A stretch of DNA of 64,000 bases, taken from assembly GCF_000739695.1 (NCBI RefSeq), contig NZ_BBIO01000003.1, forward strand, positions 186,001-250,000, written 5' to 3'. Every line of letters starts with the position of its first letter. Position 1 is the first letter of the stretch. A program made the translations under genes and the position numbers. The notes under the pieces are model-generated. The model saw only the letters and a list, made by a program, of their open reading frames with translations, was not told the origin of the DNA and searched no databases. Source of the stretch: Tepidicaulis marinus (GTDB taxonomy: Bacteria; Pseudomonadota; Alphaproteobacteria; Parvibaculales; Parvibaculaceae). Shown piece by piece: positions 8,436 to 16,982 of the stretch.

Positions 8436-8589
8436 GGTCACTCTCCTGTCCATTGGGGGGAAAGGGCCGGGGCCGCTCGGGCCCCGCCTGGAACACCAGG
8501 TTGGGGGGCACCCTTTCCGTTGACCGCAGGTGTAGGACAGGAAGTCTAGAAAGCGCATACTAATCCCGTAAGCGCTTGATTCTTATGGC

Positions 8590-10458
8590 TTATCCGATGA
8601 TCGCGGTGGCGGTCCAATAGGTGATGCCCGCGGCCAGATAGGCAATGGCGGTCAGATAGCCTGCCATGAAGAACATCCAGCCCCAGGAGTTCGTCTCGCG
8701 CTTGGCAACGGCCAAGGTGGCAAGGCATTGCGGCGCATAGACATACCAGGCCATGACGGCAAGGGCTGTGGGCAGCGACCAGGCGTTTTGCAGGCGGGAG
8801 ACGAGGCTCGTGGCGATCTGGTCTTCGCTTCCAGAGAGCGCATAGACCGTGCCGAGCGCGCCGACGAAAACTTCCCGCGCGGCCATGCCGGGCACGAGCG
8901 AGATCGCGATCTCCCAGGTAAAGCCGATGGGCGCGAAAAGGATTTCCAGCACCCGGCCGATCTGCCCGGCATAGGAATAATAAATATCCGGCAGCGCGGC
9001 ATCGGCGGGTGCGGCGGGATAGGAGGCCAGCACCCAAAGCACGATCATGGTGGTCAGGATGAACTTGCCCGCCCGCGCTATGAAGATTTTCACGCGCTCG
9101 TAAAGGCCGAGCACCAGATCGCGCAGATTGGGGAGCTGGTATTTCGGCAGTTCCATAAGCAGCGACTGGGAAGCGCCTTTCGTGACGGTGCGCTTCAAGA
9201 CACCGGCCACGATAAGCGCGCTGACGATGCCTGCCAGATAAAGCGCGAAAAGCACCATGCCTTGCAGGTTGAAGACGCCGCCCACGGCCCGGTTGGGAAT
9301 AAAGGCGGCGATGAGCAGCGTATAGACCGGGATGCGCGCCGAACAGGTCATCAGCGGGGCGATCATGATGGTGGTCAGCCGGTCGCGCGGATTGTCGATG
9401 GTGCGCGTTGCCATGATGCCGGGAATGGCGCAGGCAAAGCTGGAGAGCAGCGGAATGAAGGCGCGGCCATTGAGCCCGACGCTTGCCATGATGCGGTCCA
9501 TCAGGAAGGCGCCGCGGGCCATATAGCCCGAGGCTTCCAGCGCCAGAATGAACGCAAAGAGAATAAGGATCTGCGGCAGGAACACGACGACCGAGCCGAC
9601 ACCCGCGATCACGCCGTCCACAAGCAGGCTGCGCAAGGCATTGTCCGGCAGGCTGGCGATGAGCCAGTCGGCAAGCGCGCCGATGCCCATATCGATCCAT
9701 TCCATCGGCGTTTCGGCCCAGGCGAAAACCGCCTGGAACATGACGAAGAGCATGGCAAAAAGAATGACGGGCCCGGCGATTTTGTGCAGGAACAAGGCAT
9801 CGAGGCGGCGCGTCATGACATGTTCGATGCCTTCGGAACGCGTGGCCACTTTGGCGATGCGCCCGGCTTCTTTTTGCAGGGATTTCAGGTCCTGCGGCTG
9901 CCAGGCAGGCAGCGGTTTCGTCTTGGCGGCTTCCTCGACAAGATCATTAAGATGGTTTGAGAGTTCGACGCTCAGTTCCTTCACACCGGAGCGGCGCACG
10001 GCGACGGTCGGAATGACGGGAATGCCGAGCGCGCTTTCCAGCGCGTCCACATCGATGTCGATCTTATCGCGCGTGGCCAGATCGATCATGTTGAGGGCGA
10101 TCAGCATGGGCCGGCCGAGCTGTTTCAGCTCCAGGACGAGGCGCAGATGGAGTTTGAGGTTCGTGGCATCGACCACGCATAAAATGACGTCCGGCAGCGG
10201 CTCGCTGTCGCGCTGGCCCAGCACCACTTCGCGGGTAACGACCTGGTCGGGACTTGTCGCGGAGAGCGAATAGGTGCCCGGAAGATCGACGACATTCACT
10301 TCCAGCCCGTGCTGCGTTTGAAAGCGCCCGGCGCGGCGCTCCACGGTCGTGCCCGGATAGTTGCCGGTCTTCTGGCGGCTGCCGGTCAGAGCGTTGAAGA
10401 GAGCGGATTTGCCGGCATTCGGATTGCCGACCAGCGCGAGACGCAGGGCCGAGTTCAT
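8590..10458 (-). CDS. feoB: Ferrous iron transporter FeoB
   Basis: A 622-residue inner-membrane Fe(II) transporter with an N-terminal GTPase domain. Its G motifs are visible: GNPNAGKS (residues 11-18), DLPGTYS, and NMID as the G4-like guanine-specificity motif. A membrane domain with two Gate regions follows and includes the conserved ACAIPGIMATRTI stretch. It is shorter than E. coli FeoB (about 770 residues), within the range of other alphaproteobacterial FeoBs. It starts one base after the feoA stop, so the pair is translationally coupled. No FeoC is seen. Expression is probably iron controlled through the site upstream of feoA. Confidence 0.95.
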   Translation of the reverse strand: MNSALRLALVGNPNAGKSALFNALTGSRQKTGNYPGTTVERRAGRFQTQHGLEVNVVDLPGTYSLSATSPDQVVTREVVLGQRDSEPLPDVILCVVDATNLKLHLRLVLELKQLGRPMLIALNMIDLATRDKIDIDVDALESALGIPVIPTVAVRRSGVKELSVELSNHLNDLVEEAAKTKPLPAWQPQDLKSLQKEAGRIAKVATRSEGIEHVMTRRLDALFLHKIAGPVILFAMLFVMFQAVFAWAETPMEWIDMGIGALADWLIASLPDNALRSLLVDGVIAGVGSVVVFLPQILILFAFILALEASGYMARGAFLMDRIMASVGLNGRAFIPLLSSFACAIPGIMATRTIDNPRDRLTTIMIAPLMTCSARIPVYTLLIAAFIPNRAVGGVFNLQGMVLFALYLAGIVSALIVAGVLKRTVTKGASQSLLMELPKYQLPNLRDLVLGLYERVKIFIARAGKFILTTMIVLWVLASYPAAPADAALPDIYYSYAGQIGRVLEILFAPIGFTWEIAISLVPGMAAREVFVGALGTVYALSGSEDQIATSLVSRLQNAWSLPTALAVMAWYVYAPQCLATLAVAKRETNSWGWMFFMAGYLTAIAYLAAGITYWTATAIIG

Positions 10459-10459
10459 A

Positions 10460-10744
10460 TTAGTTTCCGTTCAGGCGTTCGATGATGATGGTGCCGGCAT
10501 CGGCGCGGCGCAGGGCGATGATGGTGCGGTCGACTTTCACCGACATGGGATCGCCGCCGAAAGGCGAGCGGTGCAGAGCCTCGATCTCCGCCCCTTCCAT
10601 GATACCGAGTTCGAGCAGGCGCGCGGCCAGGCCCGCATCGTTTTCAGCCGTTTGGCTGGCGATGCTGGCAATACGGCCTTTCTCGCCGTAGCGCATGTCG
10701 GCGAGCGTTACCTGGTTTTCAGCAGCGGTCGAAATGTCCGGCAT
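10460..10744 (-). CDS. feoA: Ferrous iron transport accessory protein FeoA
   Basis: A 94-residue cytoplasmic protein with the FeoA SH3-like fold signatures: an N-terminal segment, then LLELGIMEGAEIEAL and a C-terminal DRTIIALRRADAGTIII strand. FeoA supports FeoB activity. It is the first gene of the feoAB operon, with feoB starting one base after its stop. The promoter region about 60-90 bases upstream has a 7-1-7 inverted repeat between plausible -35 and -10 elements, which suggests repression by a Fur-type regulator under iron sufficiency. Confidence 0.9.
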   Translation of the reverse strand: MPDISTAAENQVTLADMRYGEKGRIASIASQTAENDAGLAARLLELGIMEGAEIEALHRSPFGGDPMSVKVDRTIIALRRADAGTIIIERLNGN

Positions 10745-10803
10745 GGTTCACACATCCCTTAGCGCCGCAGCTCTTCAAGCTGGCGCGTTGTTCTTTGCAC
10801 CAT

Positions 10804-10832
10804 TAATATTGCTACTCACTCGCACTATGCAA
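10804..10832 (-). promoter_or_regulatory. feoAB promoter with Fur-type operator
   Basis: On the minus strand TTGCAT (10827-10832) and ATATTA (10804-10809) are separated by 17 bases, a plausible sigma-70-type promoter. Between them lies TGCGAGT-G-AGTAGCA (10810-10824), an imperfect 7-1-7 inverted repeat with the layout of a Fur box. A regulator bound there would block polymerase. Motif and position support it; the repressor is not in this window. Confidence 0.45.
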
Positions 10833-10911
10833 GGAAAGTCCGCGTGAGCGGGCAAAGAGTTGGTGCGGCGAAAGCGCCCGGCTGGCTTCTAAAGGCCTCT
10901 CAGATCGCTTC

Positions 10912-11715
10912 TCAAGCCGCTTGGGCGGCGGCCCAGCCATGGATAATGTCCACAAGCGCATCGAGGCCATCGGTCAGCGCGGCGGGGCCGGGCTGCAGGA
11001 TGATGGTGGATTTGACCTCATGGAGGGCGCCCGCGCGCACCGCTGTCAAGGCCTCGTAGCCGGGTCTGGCGCGCACCGCCTCGGGCTGAAATTTCTTGCC
11101 GCACCACGAGCCGATGAAGATATCCGGGTCGGCGGCAAGCAGATCGCTATGGCTGATGATGCGGTTTGACGCGGAAGGCTCTTTGACGAGATGGGGGAAG
11201 CATTCCTCGCCCCCTGCAATGCCGATCAGCTCCGACACCCAGCCGATGCCGGTGATCATGGGCTCGTCCCATTCCTCGAAATAAACCTTCGGACGGCGGG
11301 GGAGCTTTGCAGAAGCGGCGCGGATGTCGGCAAGGCGCCCCTCAAGGCGCGCGCAGAGCGCTTCGGCTTTTTCCGGCTCGCCGATCAGGCCGCCCAGCAT
11401 GCGCAGCATGTCGAAGATGCCGGCAATGTCGCGCTGATTGAAGGCATGCACGGCAATGCCCGCTTTCACGAGATCGGCGACGATGTCCGCCTGCAGATCG
11501 GAAAAGGTCAGAACGAGATCGGGTTCGAGCGCCAGGATCTTGTCGATCTTGGCGGAGGTGAAGGCGGCGACGCGCGGTTTTTCCCGGCGCACTTGCGGCG
11601 GGCGCACGGCATAGCCCGAAACGCCGACAATGCGCGCGTCTTCCCCCATCAGATAAAGCGCTTCGACGGTTTCCTCGGTCAGGCAGACGATACGCCGGGG
11701 CGGATACATGGGCAC
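10912..11715 (-). CDS. BtuF-like periplasmic-binding-fold protein lacking a signal peptide
   Basis: A 267-residue protein of the periplasmic binding family used for cobalamin and siderophores (PF01497), with RIVCLTEETVEALYLMGE at the N terminus, FTSAKIDKILALEPDLVL and HSDLLAADPDIFIGSWCG. BtuF proteins deliver vitamin B12 to BtuCD. No signal peptide is visible: the protein starts MPMYPPRRIVCLTEE, directly on the first strand of the fold. It may be cytoplasmic, as in some relatives of unknown role. No transporter genes adjoin it; feoAB lies downstream on the same strand. The window encodes a B12-dependent enzyme (NrdJ), but any link is speculative. Fold assignment confident, ligand uncertain. 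Confidence 0.72.
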   Translation of the reverse strand: MPMYPPRRIVCLTEETVEALYLMGEDARIVGVSGYAVRPPQVRREKPRVAAFTSAKIDKILALEPDLVLTFSDLQADIVADLVKAGIAVHAFNQRDIAGIFDMLRMLGGLIGEPEKAEALCARLEGRLADIRAASAKLPRRPKVYFEEWDEPMITGIGWVSELIGIAGGEECFPHLVKEPSASNRIISHSDLLAADPDIFIGSWCGKKFQPEAVRARPGYEALTAVRAGALHEVKSTIILQPGPAALTDGLDALVDIIHGWAAAQAA

Positions 11716-11934
11716 AGTTTCCTTAATTCATGTGCGGGCTTTATTCAGGCGGGCCAGCATAAGCACCCGCGCGCGTGAAGGCCAATGGCGCGGCCTTTTT
11801 TGACCGGCGGTTTCTCTGCGCGGGCGCCTCACTTGCTCTTTACCTGCCGCGCTGTTACGCCCATCCTGTCAGGCGCGGCATCTGGCTTGATGTGCGGTAC
11901 GATATCAGCGGCTCTATGGGAGGCTCGCCACATT

Positions 11935-12687
11935 ATGGGCGCCAAGAAGAAGCACTATCAGACGATCTATGAGAATTTCGGCGCGCCGATTTCCAAAGCG
12001 CATGATTGCGGCAAATATTGCGCGCCTTTGAATGGCGGCCAGCCGGTGTGCTGCGATCACGATCATGCCATTCCCGCCGCCTCGCCGCCGGAATGGAAAG
12101 TGATGAAAAAGCGCACCGACATGTGGAAGCGCTACAAGCCCAAAGACGCCCACGCAAAAAAGGAAGTCGCGGAGATCGAAGAGACCTGCGTCGCCATCGT
12201 CTGCAACGGCGCGAAATATTGCGAGCGCGACAATCGCCTGCTCGCCTGCCGGGCCTTTCCCTTCTATCCCTATTTCACCAAGGACGGGGAATTTGCAGGG
12301 CTCGCCTATTACTGGGTTTTCGAGGACCGCTGCTGGGTCATCTCCAATATCGAGGCGGTGGACAAGGCCTATGTGAAGGAGTTCATCGAGGCTTACGATA
12401 CGCTCACCGATGTGGATGAGGGCGAGTATCTGGCCTTTCACGAACAGTCGGCCAATATGCGCCGGGTCTTTTCGCGCCGGAACGCGCCCATTCCGCTGAT
12501 CGGGCTGGAGGGGGAATATCTGCAGGTGCTGCCCAAATCCGGCGGCAAGATCGTGCCTGCCGATCCCAAAAAATACCCGAAATTCGGCCCCTACCGCTCG
12601 CGCAAGGCCTATGAGAAGGCCGCGAAAGAGGCAGAGGAGATGTACGGGCCCGCCGAATGGGGCGAGATGCCGCCATTTCCGGCCTAA
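11935..12687 (+). CDS. Cysteine-rich conserved protein, possibly YkgJ-like
   Basis: A 250-residue soluble protein rich in cysteines: HDCGKYCAPLNGGQPVCC near residues 21-38, then CVAIVCNGAKYC and LLACRAFPFYPYF. The CR-x-FPFYP motif with clustered cysteines recalls the YkgJ family, proposed to bind zinc or an iron-sulfur centre, but the spacing is not the standard CxxC pattern. I set the start at the ATG at 11935, with GGGAGG ahead, because the upstream 50 in-frame residues look non-coding. The tail is charged and ends MPPFPA. It is transcribed away from the BtuF-like gene and followed by hairpins. Metal binding is plausible from the cysteines; function unknown. Confidence 0.65.
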   Translation: MGAKKKHYQTIYENFGAPISKAHDCGKYCAPLNGGQPVCCDHDHAIPAASPPEWKVMKKRTDMWKRYKPKDAHAKKEVAEIEETCVAIVCNGAKYCERDNRLLACRAFPFYPYFTKDGEFAGLAYYWVFEDRCWVISNIEAVDKAYVKEFIEAYDTLTDVDEGEYLAFHEQSANMRRVFSRRNAPIPLIGLEGEYLQVLPKSGGKIVPADPKKYPKFGPYRSRKAYEKAAKEAEEMYGPAEWGEMPPFPA

Positions 12688-12695
12688 AGCCTTGA

Positions 12696-12753
12696 CCCAG
12701 CCTGGGCTCAAACCGGGCGCAGGCTGGGGGCAACCAAAAAACCTATGGTTTTT
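12696..12753 (+). terminator. Two adjacent hairpins downstream of the Cys-rich gene
   Basis: CCCAGCCTG (12696-12704) pairs with CAGGCTGGG (12720-12728) but lacks a T-run. A few bases on, AAAAACC-TAT-GGTTTTT forms an AT-rich hairpin ending in five T residues. One or both may terminate transcription. Confidence 0.35.
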
Positions 12754-12870
12754 CACCGATTTTGACCCGTTTGGGCTTGGCCTCGGCGGGCTTTCGATGT
12801 GTAATCCGGCCAAACCGAGCCGGGCAAACCGGCCTATACCAATAATCAAACTGTTGCAGGGAGTTTCCCC

Positions 12871-14622
12871 ATGAGTGAAACGGCCGCCAATTCCGCGCCG
12901 TGGCCTGCCATGTCGATCGCCGATGCCCATGCGCTGCTGACCGGCGAGGGCTCGCCGCTTGAGATGGAAGAAAAAGAGATCCGCGGCGTGAAGATGCGGG
13001 TCTGGAAGAATGCGCCGGGGAGCCTGCGCGAAGTGCTCGAAGTGAGCCGCGGGCACGGCAATCTGGATTTTCTCGTCTATGAAGGCGAGCGCGTCACCTT
13101 CGAAGCGCATTACCGGGCGGTGGCCAAGCTCGCTACCGCGCTGCAGAACAAATACGGCATCGAAAAAGGCGACCGTGTCGCCATCGCCATGCGCAATTAT
13201 CCTGAATGGGTGATCGCGTTCTGGGCGGCGGCGGCCGTCGGCGCCATTGTCGTGCCGCTCAATTCCTGGTGGACGGGTGAGGAGCTGGAATACGGCCTGT
13301 CCGATTCCGGCGCCAAGCTGGCGGTGGTCGACGGTGAGCGGCTGGAAAGCATCAAGCCGCATCTGAAGAACCTCGATCTCGGCGGGCTTCTGGTCGTGCG
13401 CGGCGTCGGCGATCTTGCCGGCGGCGATGATTGGGAAGAGGTGGTTGCGCCTTATGGGGCCTATGCCGATCTGCCCGACACGAAAATGCCCGATGTTGCG
13501 CTCGAGCCGGAAGACAATGCGACGATCTTCTATACGTCCGGCACAACGGGCAAACCGAAAGGCGCGCTCGGCACGCACCGCAATATTTGCGGCAACCTGC
13601 TCTCGCTTGCCATCGGTACCGCGCGCTCGATGATGCGCCGGGGCGAGATTCCCCAGCCGCCGGACCCGGATGGGCCCAAGCCCTCGACGCTGATCTCCGT
13701 GCCGCTTTTTCATGCCACGGGCTGCCACGCCATTTTGTGCGGCACGACCTTCAGCGGCGGCAAGCTGGTGATGATGTATAAATGGGATCCGCTGAAAGCC
13801 ATGCAGCTGATCCAGGAAGAAAAGATCAAGGCGTTCGGCGGCGTGCCGGCCATGGTCTGGCAGGTGCTCGAACATCCTCATTTCAAGGATTACGACCTCT
13901 CCTCAGTGGAAAGCATTTCCTATGGCGGCGCGCCTTCCGCGCCCGAGCTTGTCACCCGCATCAAGGAAGAGTTTCCCCAGGTGCAGCCCGGCAACGGCTA
14001 TGGGCTGACCGAAACGTCGTCCGTGACGAGCCAGAACTCGGCGGAAGATTACGTCAACCGGCCGAACAGCGCCGGGCCCGCCATTCCCGTGTGCGACATC
14101 AAGGTCGTGGATGCGGAAGGCAAGGAGCTCGGCCCCAATGAAGTGGGCGAGCTTTGGATCAAGGGGCCGAATGTGGTCAGCGGCTATTGGAACAAGCCCG
14201 AGGCGACCGCCGAGGCGATTACCGATGGCTGGCTCCATACAGGCGATCTCGTGCGGGTGGATGAGGAAGGTTTCATCTTCATCCTCGACCGCGCCAAGGA
14301 CATGTTGATCCGCGGCGGTGAGAACGTTTACTGCGTGGAAGTGGAAGATGCCCTTTATGCGCATGAAGACGTGATGGATGCCGCCGTGGTGGGCATTCCC
14401 CACAAGGTGCTGGGCGAAGAGGTTGGCGCGATCGTGCAGATCAAGCCGGGCGCCAAGGTGACGGAAGAAAAGCTGCGCGCCTTCGTGGGCGAGCATATTG
14501 CCGCCTTCAAGGTGCCGGTGAAGATCGAGCTGCGCACAGAGCCTCTGCCGCGCAATGCCAATGGCAAGATCCTCAAGCGTCAGCTCAAGGACGAGTTCCT
14601 GCAAAGCCTCGGCGTCGCCTGA
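12871..14622 (+). CDS. Acyl-CoA synthetase (AMP-forming)
   Basis: A 583-residue adenylate-forming enzyme that activates a carboxylic acid with ATP and CoA. Core motifs in order: the P-loop YTSGTTGKPKG (about 221-231), YGLTE (about 376), GWLHTGD (about 452-458), the hinge motif DRAKDMLIRGGENVY and the C-terminal catalytic lysine in NGKILK (about 564). About 40 residues precede the core. The substrate cannot be read from sequence; medium- or long-chain fatty acids fit the nearby PHA and beta-oxidation genes. GGGAG precedes the ATG. The gene ends in a strong terminator, and the MerR gene downstream may regulate it or act elsewhere. Confidence 0.88.
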   Translation: MSETAANSAPWPAMSIADAHALLTGEGSPLEMEEKEIRGVKMRVWKNAPGSLREVLEVSRGHGNLDFLVYEGERVTFEAHYRAVAKLATALQNKYGIEKGDRVAIAMRNYPEWVIAFWAAAAVGAIVVPLNSWWTGEELEYGLSDSGAKLAVVDGERLESIKPHLKNLDLGGLLVVRGVGDLAGGDDWEEVVAPYGAYADLPDTKMPDVALEPEDNATIFYTSGTTGKPKGALGTHRNICGNLLSLAIGTARSMMRRGEIPQPPDPDGPKPSTLISVPLFHATGCHAILCGTTFSGGKLVMMYKWDPLKAMQLIQEEKIKAFGGVPAMVWQVLEHPHFKDYDLSSVESISYGGAPSAPELVTRIKEEFPQVQPGNGYGLTETSSVTSQNSAEDYVNRPNSAGPAIPVCDIKVVDAEGKELGPNEVGELWIKGPNVVSGYWNKPEATAEAITDGWLHTGDLVRVDEEGFIFILDRAKDMLIRGGENVYCVEVEDALYAHEDVMDAAVVGIPHKVLGEEVGAIVQIKPGAKVTEEKLRAFVGEHIAAFKVPVKIELRTEPLPRNANGKILKRQLKDEFLQSLGVA

Positions 14623-14643
14623 GGTTTCTTGCAAAAGACGAGC

Positions 14644-14678
14644 AGCCCCGCCCGGTCCGCCGGGCGGGGCTCTTTTTT
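14644..14678 (+). terminator. Rho-independent terminator after acyl-CoA synthetase
   Basis: An 11-bp perfect stem (AGCCCCGCCCG / CGGGCGGGGCT) with a six-base loop is followed by a run of T residues, 22 bases after the stop codon. Confidence 0.9.
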
Positions 14679-14749
14679 GACCGGCCTCTCGGTCTTTCGG
14701 GCAAAATCGCCTAAACTGGGCCGGTTCTTCTGAAAAGGTATGCGTAACG

Positions 14750-15475
14750 ATGAAGATGAAGGAGCTGGAGCAGGCAGCGGGTGTGGGCCGGGAGACGATC
14801 CGCTTCTATATCCGCGAAGGGCTTTTGCCGGAGCCGGAGCGCCCGAAGCGCAATGTCGCGCGCTATGGCGCTGAGCATGTGGAACGGCTGAAGCTGATCA
14901 AACAGCTCCAGCAGGAACGCTTTCTGCCGCTCTCCGTCATCAAGCACGTCATCCATGCCCAGGAACAGCGCCGGGGCGGCCAGGTGGAACCGCTGATCGG
15001 GCTCGAAGAAGCGCTTTATCCGCTGCTCTCCAATCCCGAAGGCTTGAAGGAGCGCCCGCTTTCGGAGGTTTCCGCGAGCCTTGATGTGCCCGATGCCGAT
15101 ATCGAGGAATATATCGATATGGGGCTCATCCATGTCGAGGAGCGCGATGGCACGCGCTGGATCGATCACCGCAATGCCAGGCTCCTTCAGCTTTGGGACG
15201 AAGTGCGCGCGGCCGGCTATACGGACGATATCAGTTACGGCGTGCGCAGCTGGCAGCGCTATGCCGAATTCATCAAGTTTCTGGTCGATGATGAGGTGGC
15301 GACCTTCTACCGCAATCTCGGCGACCGCTATGACCAGAAAGATGCCGCCCGCCTTGCCGCCGCCGGTATCCGCCTGATCAACGAAATCCTGCCGCTGATG
15401 CGCACCGATGCGATTTTGCGCGAAGTGCGCGCGATTTCCGAACGCGGGAGCCTCGAGCCGGACGAGCAGGAGTAA
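14750..15475 (+). CDS. MerR family transcriptional regulator
   Basis: A 241-residue regulator with an N-terminal MerR winged helix (MKMKELEQAAGVGRETIRFY, then a YGAEHVERLKLIKQLQ segment) typical of proteins that twist suboptimal promoters. The remaining 165 residues include a second stretch resembling a degenerate helix-turn-helix (about 110-135, LDVPDADIEEYIDMGL) and a helical C-terminal ligand or dimer domain, longer than in metal-sensing MerR proteins. No metal-binding cysteines are evident. It lies between the acyl-CoA synthetase terminator and a convergent membrane protein gene. Target and inducer unknown. Confidence 0.82.
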   Translation: MKMKELEQAAGVGRETIRFYIREGLLPEPERPKRNVARYGAEHVERLKLIKQLQQERFLPLSVIKHVIHAQEQRRGGQVEPLIGLEEALYPLLSNPEGLKERPLSEVSASLDVPDADIEEYIDMGLIHVEERDGTRWIDHRNARLLQLWDEVRAAGYTDDISYGVRSWQRYAEFIKFLVDDEVATFYRNLGDRYDQKDAARLAAAGIRLINEILPLMRTDAILREVRAISERGSLEPDEQE

Positions 15476-15495
15476 CCTGCCCGCCCGGATGCGCG

Positions 15496-16167
15496 TCAGG
15501 CAGGGACGGCTTTCGCCCCGCGCGGGCGGCGCCCGAAGAGCCAGATCAGGCTTAGAAAGATGACGATCTGCCCCAGCACGAAATAGGGAAAGATGGCCGG
15601 GTTCTCCGCGAGCAGGTTTTCCGATCCCTCGAGGTTTGGAAAGTACGAAGTGATCGAGACGAGATTGCCGATCACGATGAGCGCAAAGAGCTTCCAATTG
15701 CCTTGCGCGATCCACCAGCAAAAAAGCGCATAAAAGATTTCGGCGGCAAAAGCCCATTGCGGATGGGAGCCGTAAAGACCTGTGCCGAGCATCGGCCCGT
15801 CAATGAGCGGGGCGAGCGCCATATCGGGCGCATGGACCGCAAGGTCGAGCAGTGTGTGGGAGAAGACGCCAAGCGCCAGCGCCAGGCCGATGCGCGGGTT
15901 CTTGGTAAAGTATATCGCGGCGGCATAAAAGAGCGCGGCAAAGCAAAGACCTGCCAGCACCGAGTGCGACCAGGGCATGTGCACGAGATGCATGTCCATC
16001 ACGCTTTTGAACGGCACGGCGATTTCCGTGCGTTCGATACCGGCAATGTTGAAGCCGACAAAGGCGATCTCCACAGCTTCGGTGGAAACGAGAAGCCAGC
16101 CGAGATTGGCTTCCGGGAAGGCCTTTTTCAGCACGATGGCGGTGATGCCGTGTCCGATTGCATTCAT
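15496..16167 (-). CDS. Multi-pass membrane protein with His/Asp motifs
   Basis: A 223-residue integral membrane protein with about five or six hydrophobic helices. Polar motifs HLVHMPWSHS (near residues 60-69) and FSHTLLDLAVHAPD (near 101-114), plus GHG in MNAIGHGI, resemble the His and Asp ligands of YdjM/YbcI-like membrane metal-dependent hydrolases (DUF457), but I cannot be sure of that family. A TetR-type operator sits 20-40 bases upstream of the start, identical in core to the one before the neighbouring tetR gene, so this is the probable regulated target of that repressor. The gene converges on the MerR gene. Confidence 0.65.
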   Translation of the reverse strand: MNAIGHGITAIVLKKAFPEANLGWLLVSTEAVEIAFVGFNIAGIERTEIAVPFKSVMDMHLVHMPWSHSVLAGLCFAALFYAAAIYFTKNPRIGLALALGVFSHTLLDLAVHAPDMALAPLIDGPMLGTGLYGSHPQWAFAAEIFYALFCWWIAQGNWKLFALIVIGNLVSITSYFPNLEGSENLLAENPAIFPYFVLGQIVIFLSLIWLFGRRPRGAKAVPA

Positions 16168-16187
16168 GGGGTCCTCCTGTGCGGTTG

Positions 16188-16207
16188 GTGAGCAAATGCT
16201 AACTCAC
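16188..16207. promoter_or_regulatory. TetR-type operator before the membrane protein gene
   Basis: GTGAGCAAATGCTAACTCAC shares the core AGCAAATGCTAACTCAC with the site at 16870-16885 and its following bases. The half-sites (T/G)GAGCA and TGCTAAC form an inverted repeat around AA. Its place 21 bases before the start codon would allow direct repression. Confidence 0.7.
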
Positions 16208-16241
16208 GGGGTAAATAAAAAGAGACGCGGGGGGACGAGGC

Positions 16242-16844
16242 TCAGCTCAAGGAGCGCAGCAAGAGTTTCGATAAAGGCTTTGCCCATTTGCCGGCAGGTC
16301 TTGCCAGCCCGCCGAGATAGATCATGCGGGAGAACTGCGCGAGCGTGCCGGCAACAAGGACGACGAGCAGTTCTTCTTCTTGCCCGTTCGTGACCGCGCC
16401 TTCTTTGCGCCCTGCCGCCAGGATTTCCCGGTAGCGGGTGATGAGTGTGCGCTTCTTCTGGGCGGCGGGCATTTTCGGCCAGAAGGCGGCAAGGTTCTCG
16501 TTCACATAGATCGAGGCTTCCGGGCATTTATCGAGGAGCCCGGTATAGGCCGCGATGAGCTTTTCAAAGCGTTCGGGAAAAGGGCCTTCCGTATCGGCAA
16601 GGGTGCGGTCGAGCCAGGCGCTCATTTCCCCGTAGCAGCGCTCGAAAAGCGCGAAGGCGAGCTCTTCCTTGCTGGCGAAATGTTTGTAAAGGGCCGGGTT
16701 GGAATAGCCCGCTTTTTCCGCCACGTCGCGGATGCTGGTGCCTTCGATGCCGCGCGCGACGAACAGATCGAGGGCCGCCAGCATGATCGCCTTTTTGGCG
16801 GGCGGGTCTCGTGTTTCGATCAGAAAGCTCGGCGCGTTTGTCAC
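16242..16844 (-). CDS. TetR family transcriptional regulator
   Basis: A 200-residue TetR/AcrR regulator with the helix-turn-helix IEGTSIRDVAEKAGYSNPAL-YKHF near residues 30-55 and a helical ligand domain. I chose the GTG at 16844 because AAGGAG sits six bases upstream; an upstream TTG in frame would fall inside the operator. An inverted repeat at 16870-16885 precedes this gene and recurs before the membrane protein gene at 15496-16167, so the protein probably represses both itself and that gene. The ligand is unknown. Confidence 0.85.
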   Translation of the reverse strand: MTNAPSFLIETRDPPAKKAIMLAALDLFVARGIEGTSIRDVAEKAGYSNPALYKHFASKEELAFALFERCYGEMSAWLDRTLADTEGPFPERFEKLIAAYTGLLDKCPEASIYVNENLAAFWPKMPAAQKKRTLITRYREILAAGRKEGAVTNGQEEELLVVLVAGTLAQFSRMIYLGGLARPAGKWAKPLSKLLLRSLS

Positions 16845-16869
16845 GGGTTTCTCCTTGAGATAAGCAAGG

Positions 16870-16885
16870 GTTAGCAAATGCTAAC
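16870..16885. promoter_or_regulatory. TetR-type operator before the tetR gene
   Basis: GTTAGCA-AA-TGCTAAC is a perfect 7-2-7 inverted repeat, 26-41 bases upstream of the GTG start. Together with the copy at 16188-16207 it defines a probable autoregulated two-site regulon. Confidence 0.72.
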
Positions 16886-16982
16886 TCACCTGTCAAGAAA
16901 AACCGGCAGGCGTGCCGGACGAAGAAAACCGGAAAGCGGGGCTTTCCGGTTTCAGTATCTAAAGAGGTGACGAGCCTTGGCT

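Noticed and set aside
8460-8486. A GC-rich hairpin (GGGGCC...GGCCCC) before the second phasin gene, considered as a feoB terminator.
   Set aside because: No T-run follows in either direction; it may be a leader structure but the evidence is too thin.
11914-13881. A 655-codon minus-strand frame spanning the Cys-rich and acyl-CoA synthetase genes.
   Set aside because: It crosses two well-supported plus-strand genes and their intergenic hairpins and has no domain; GC-rich antisense artefact.
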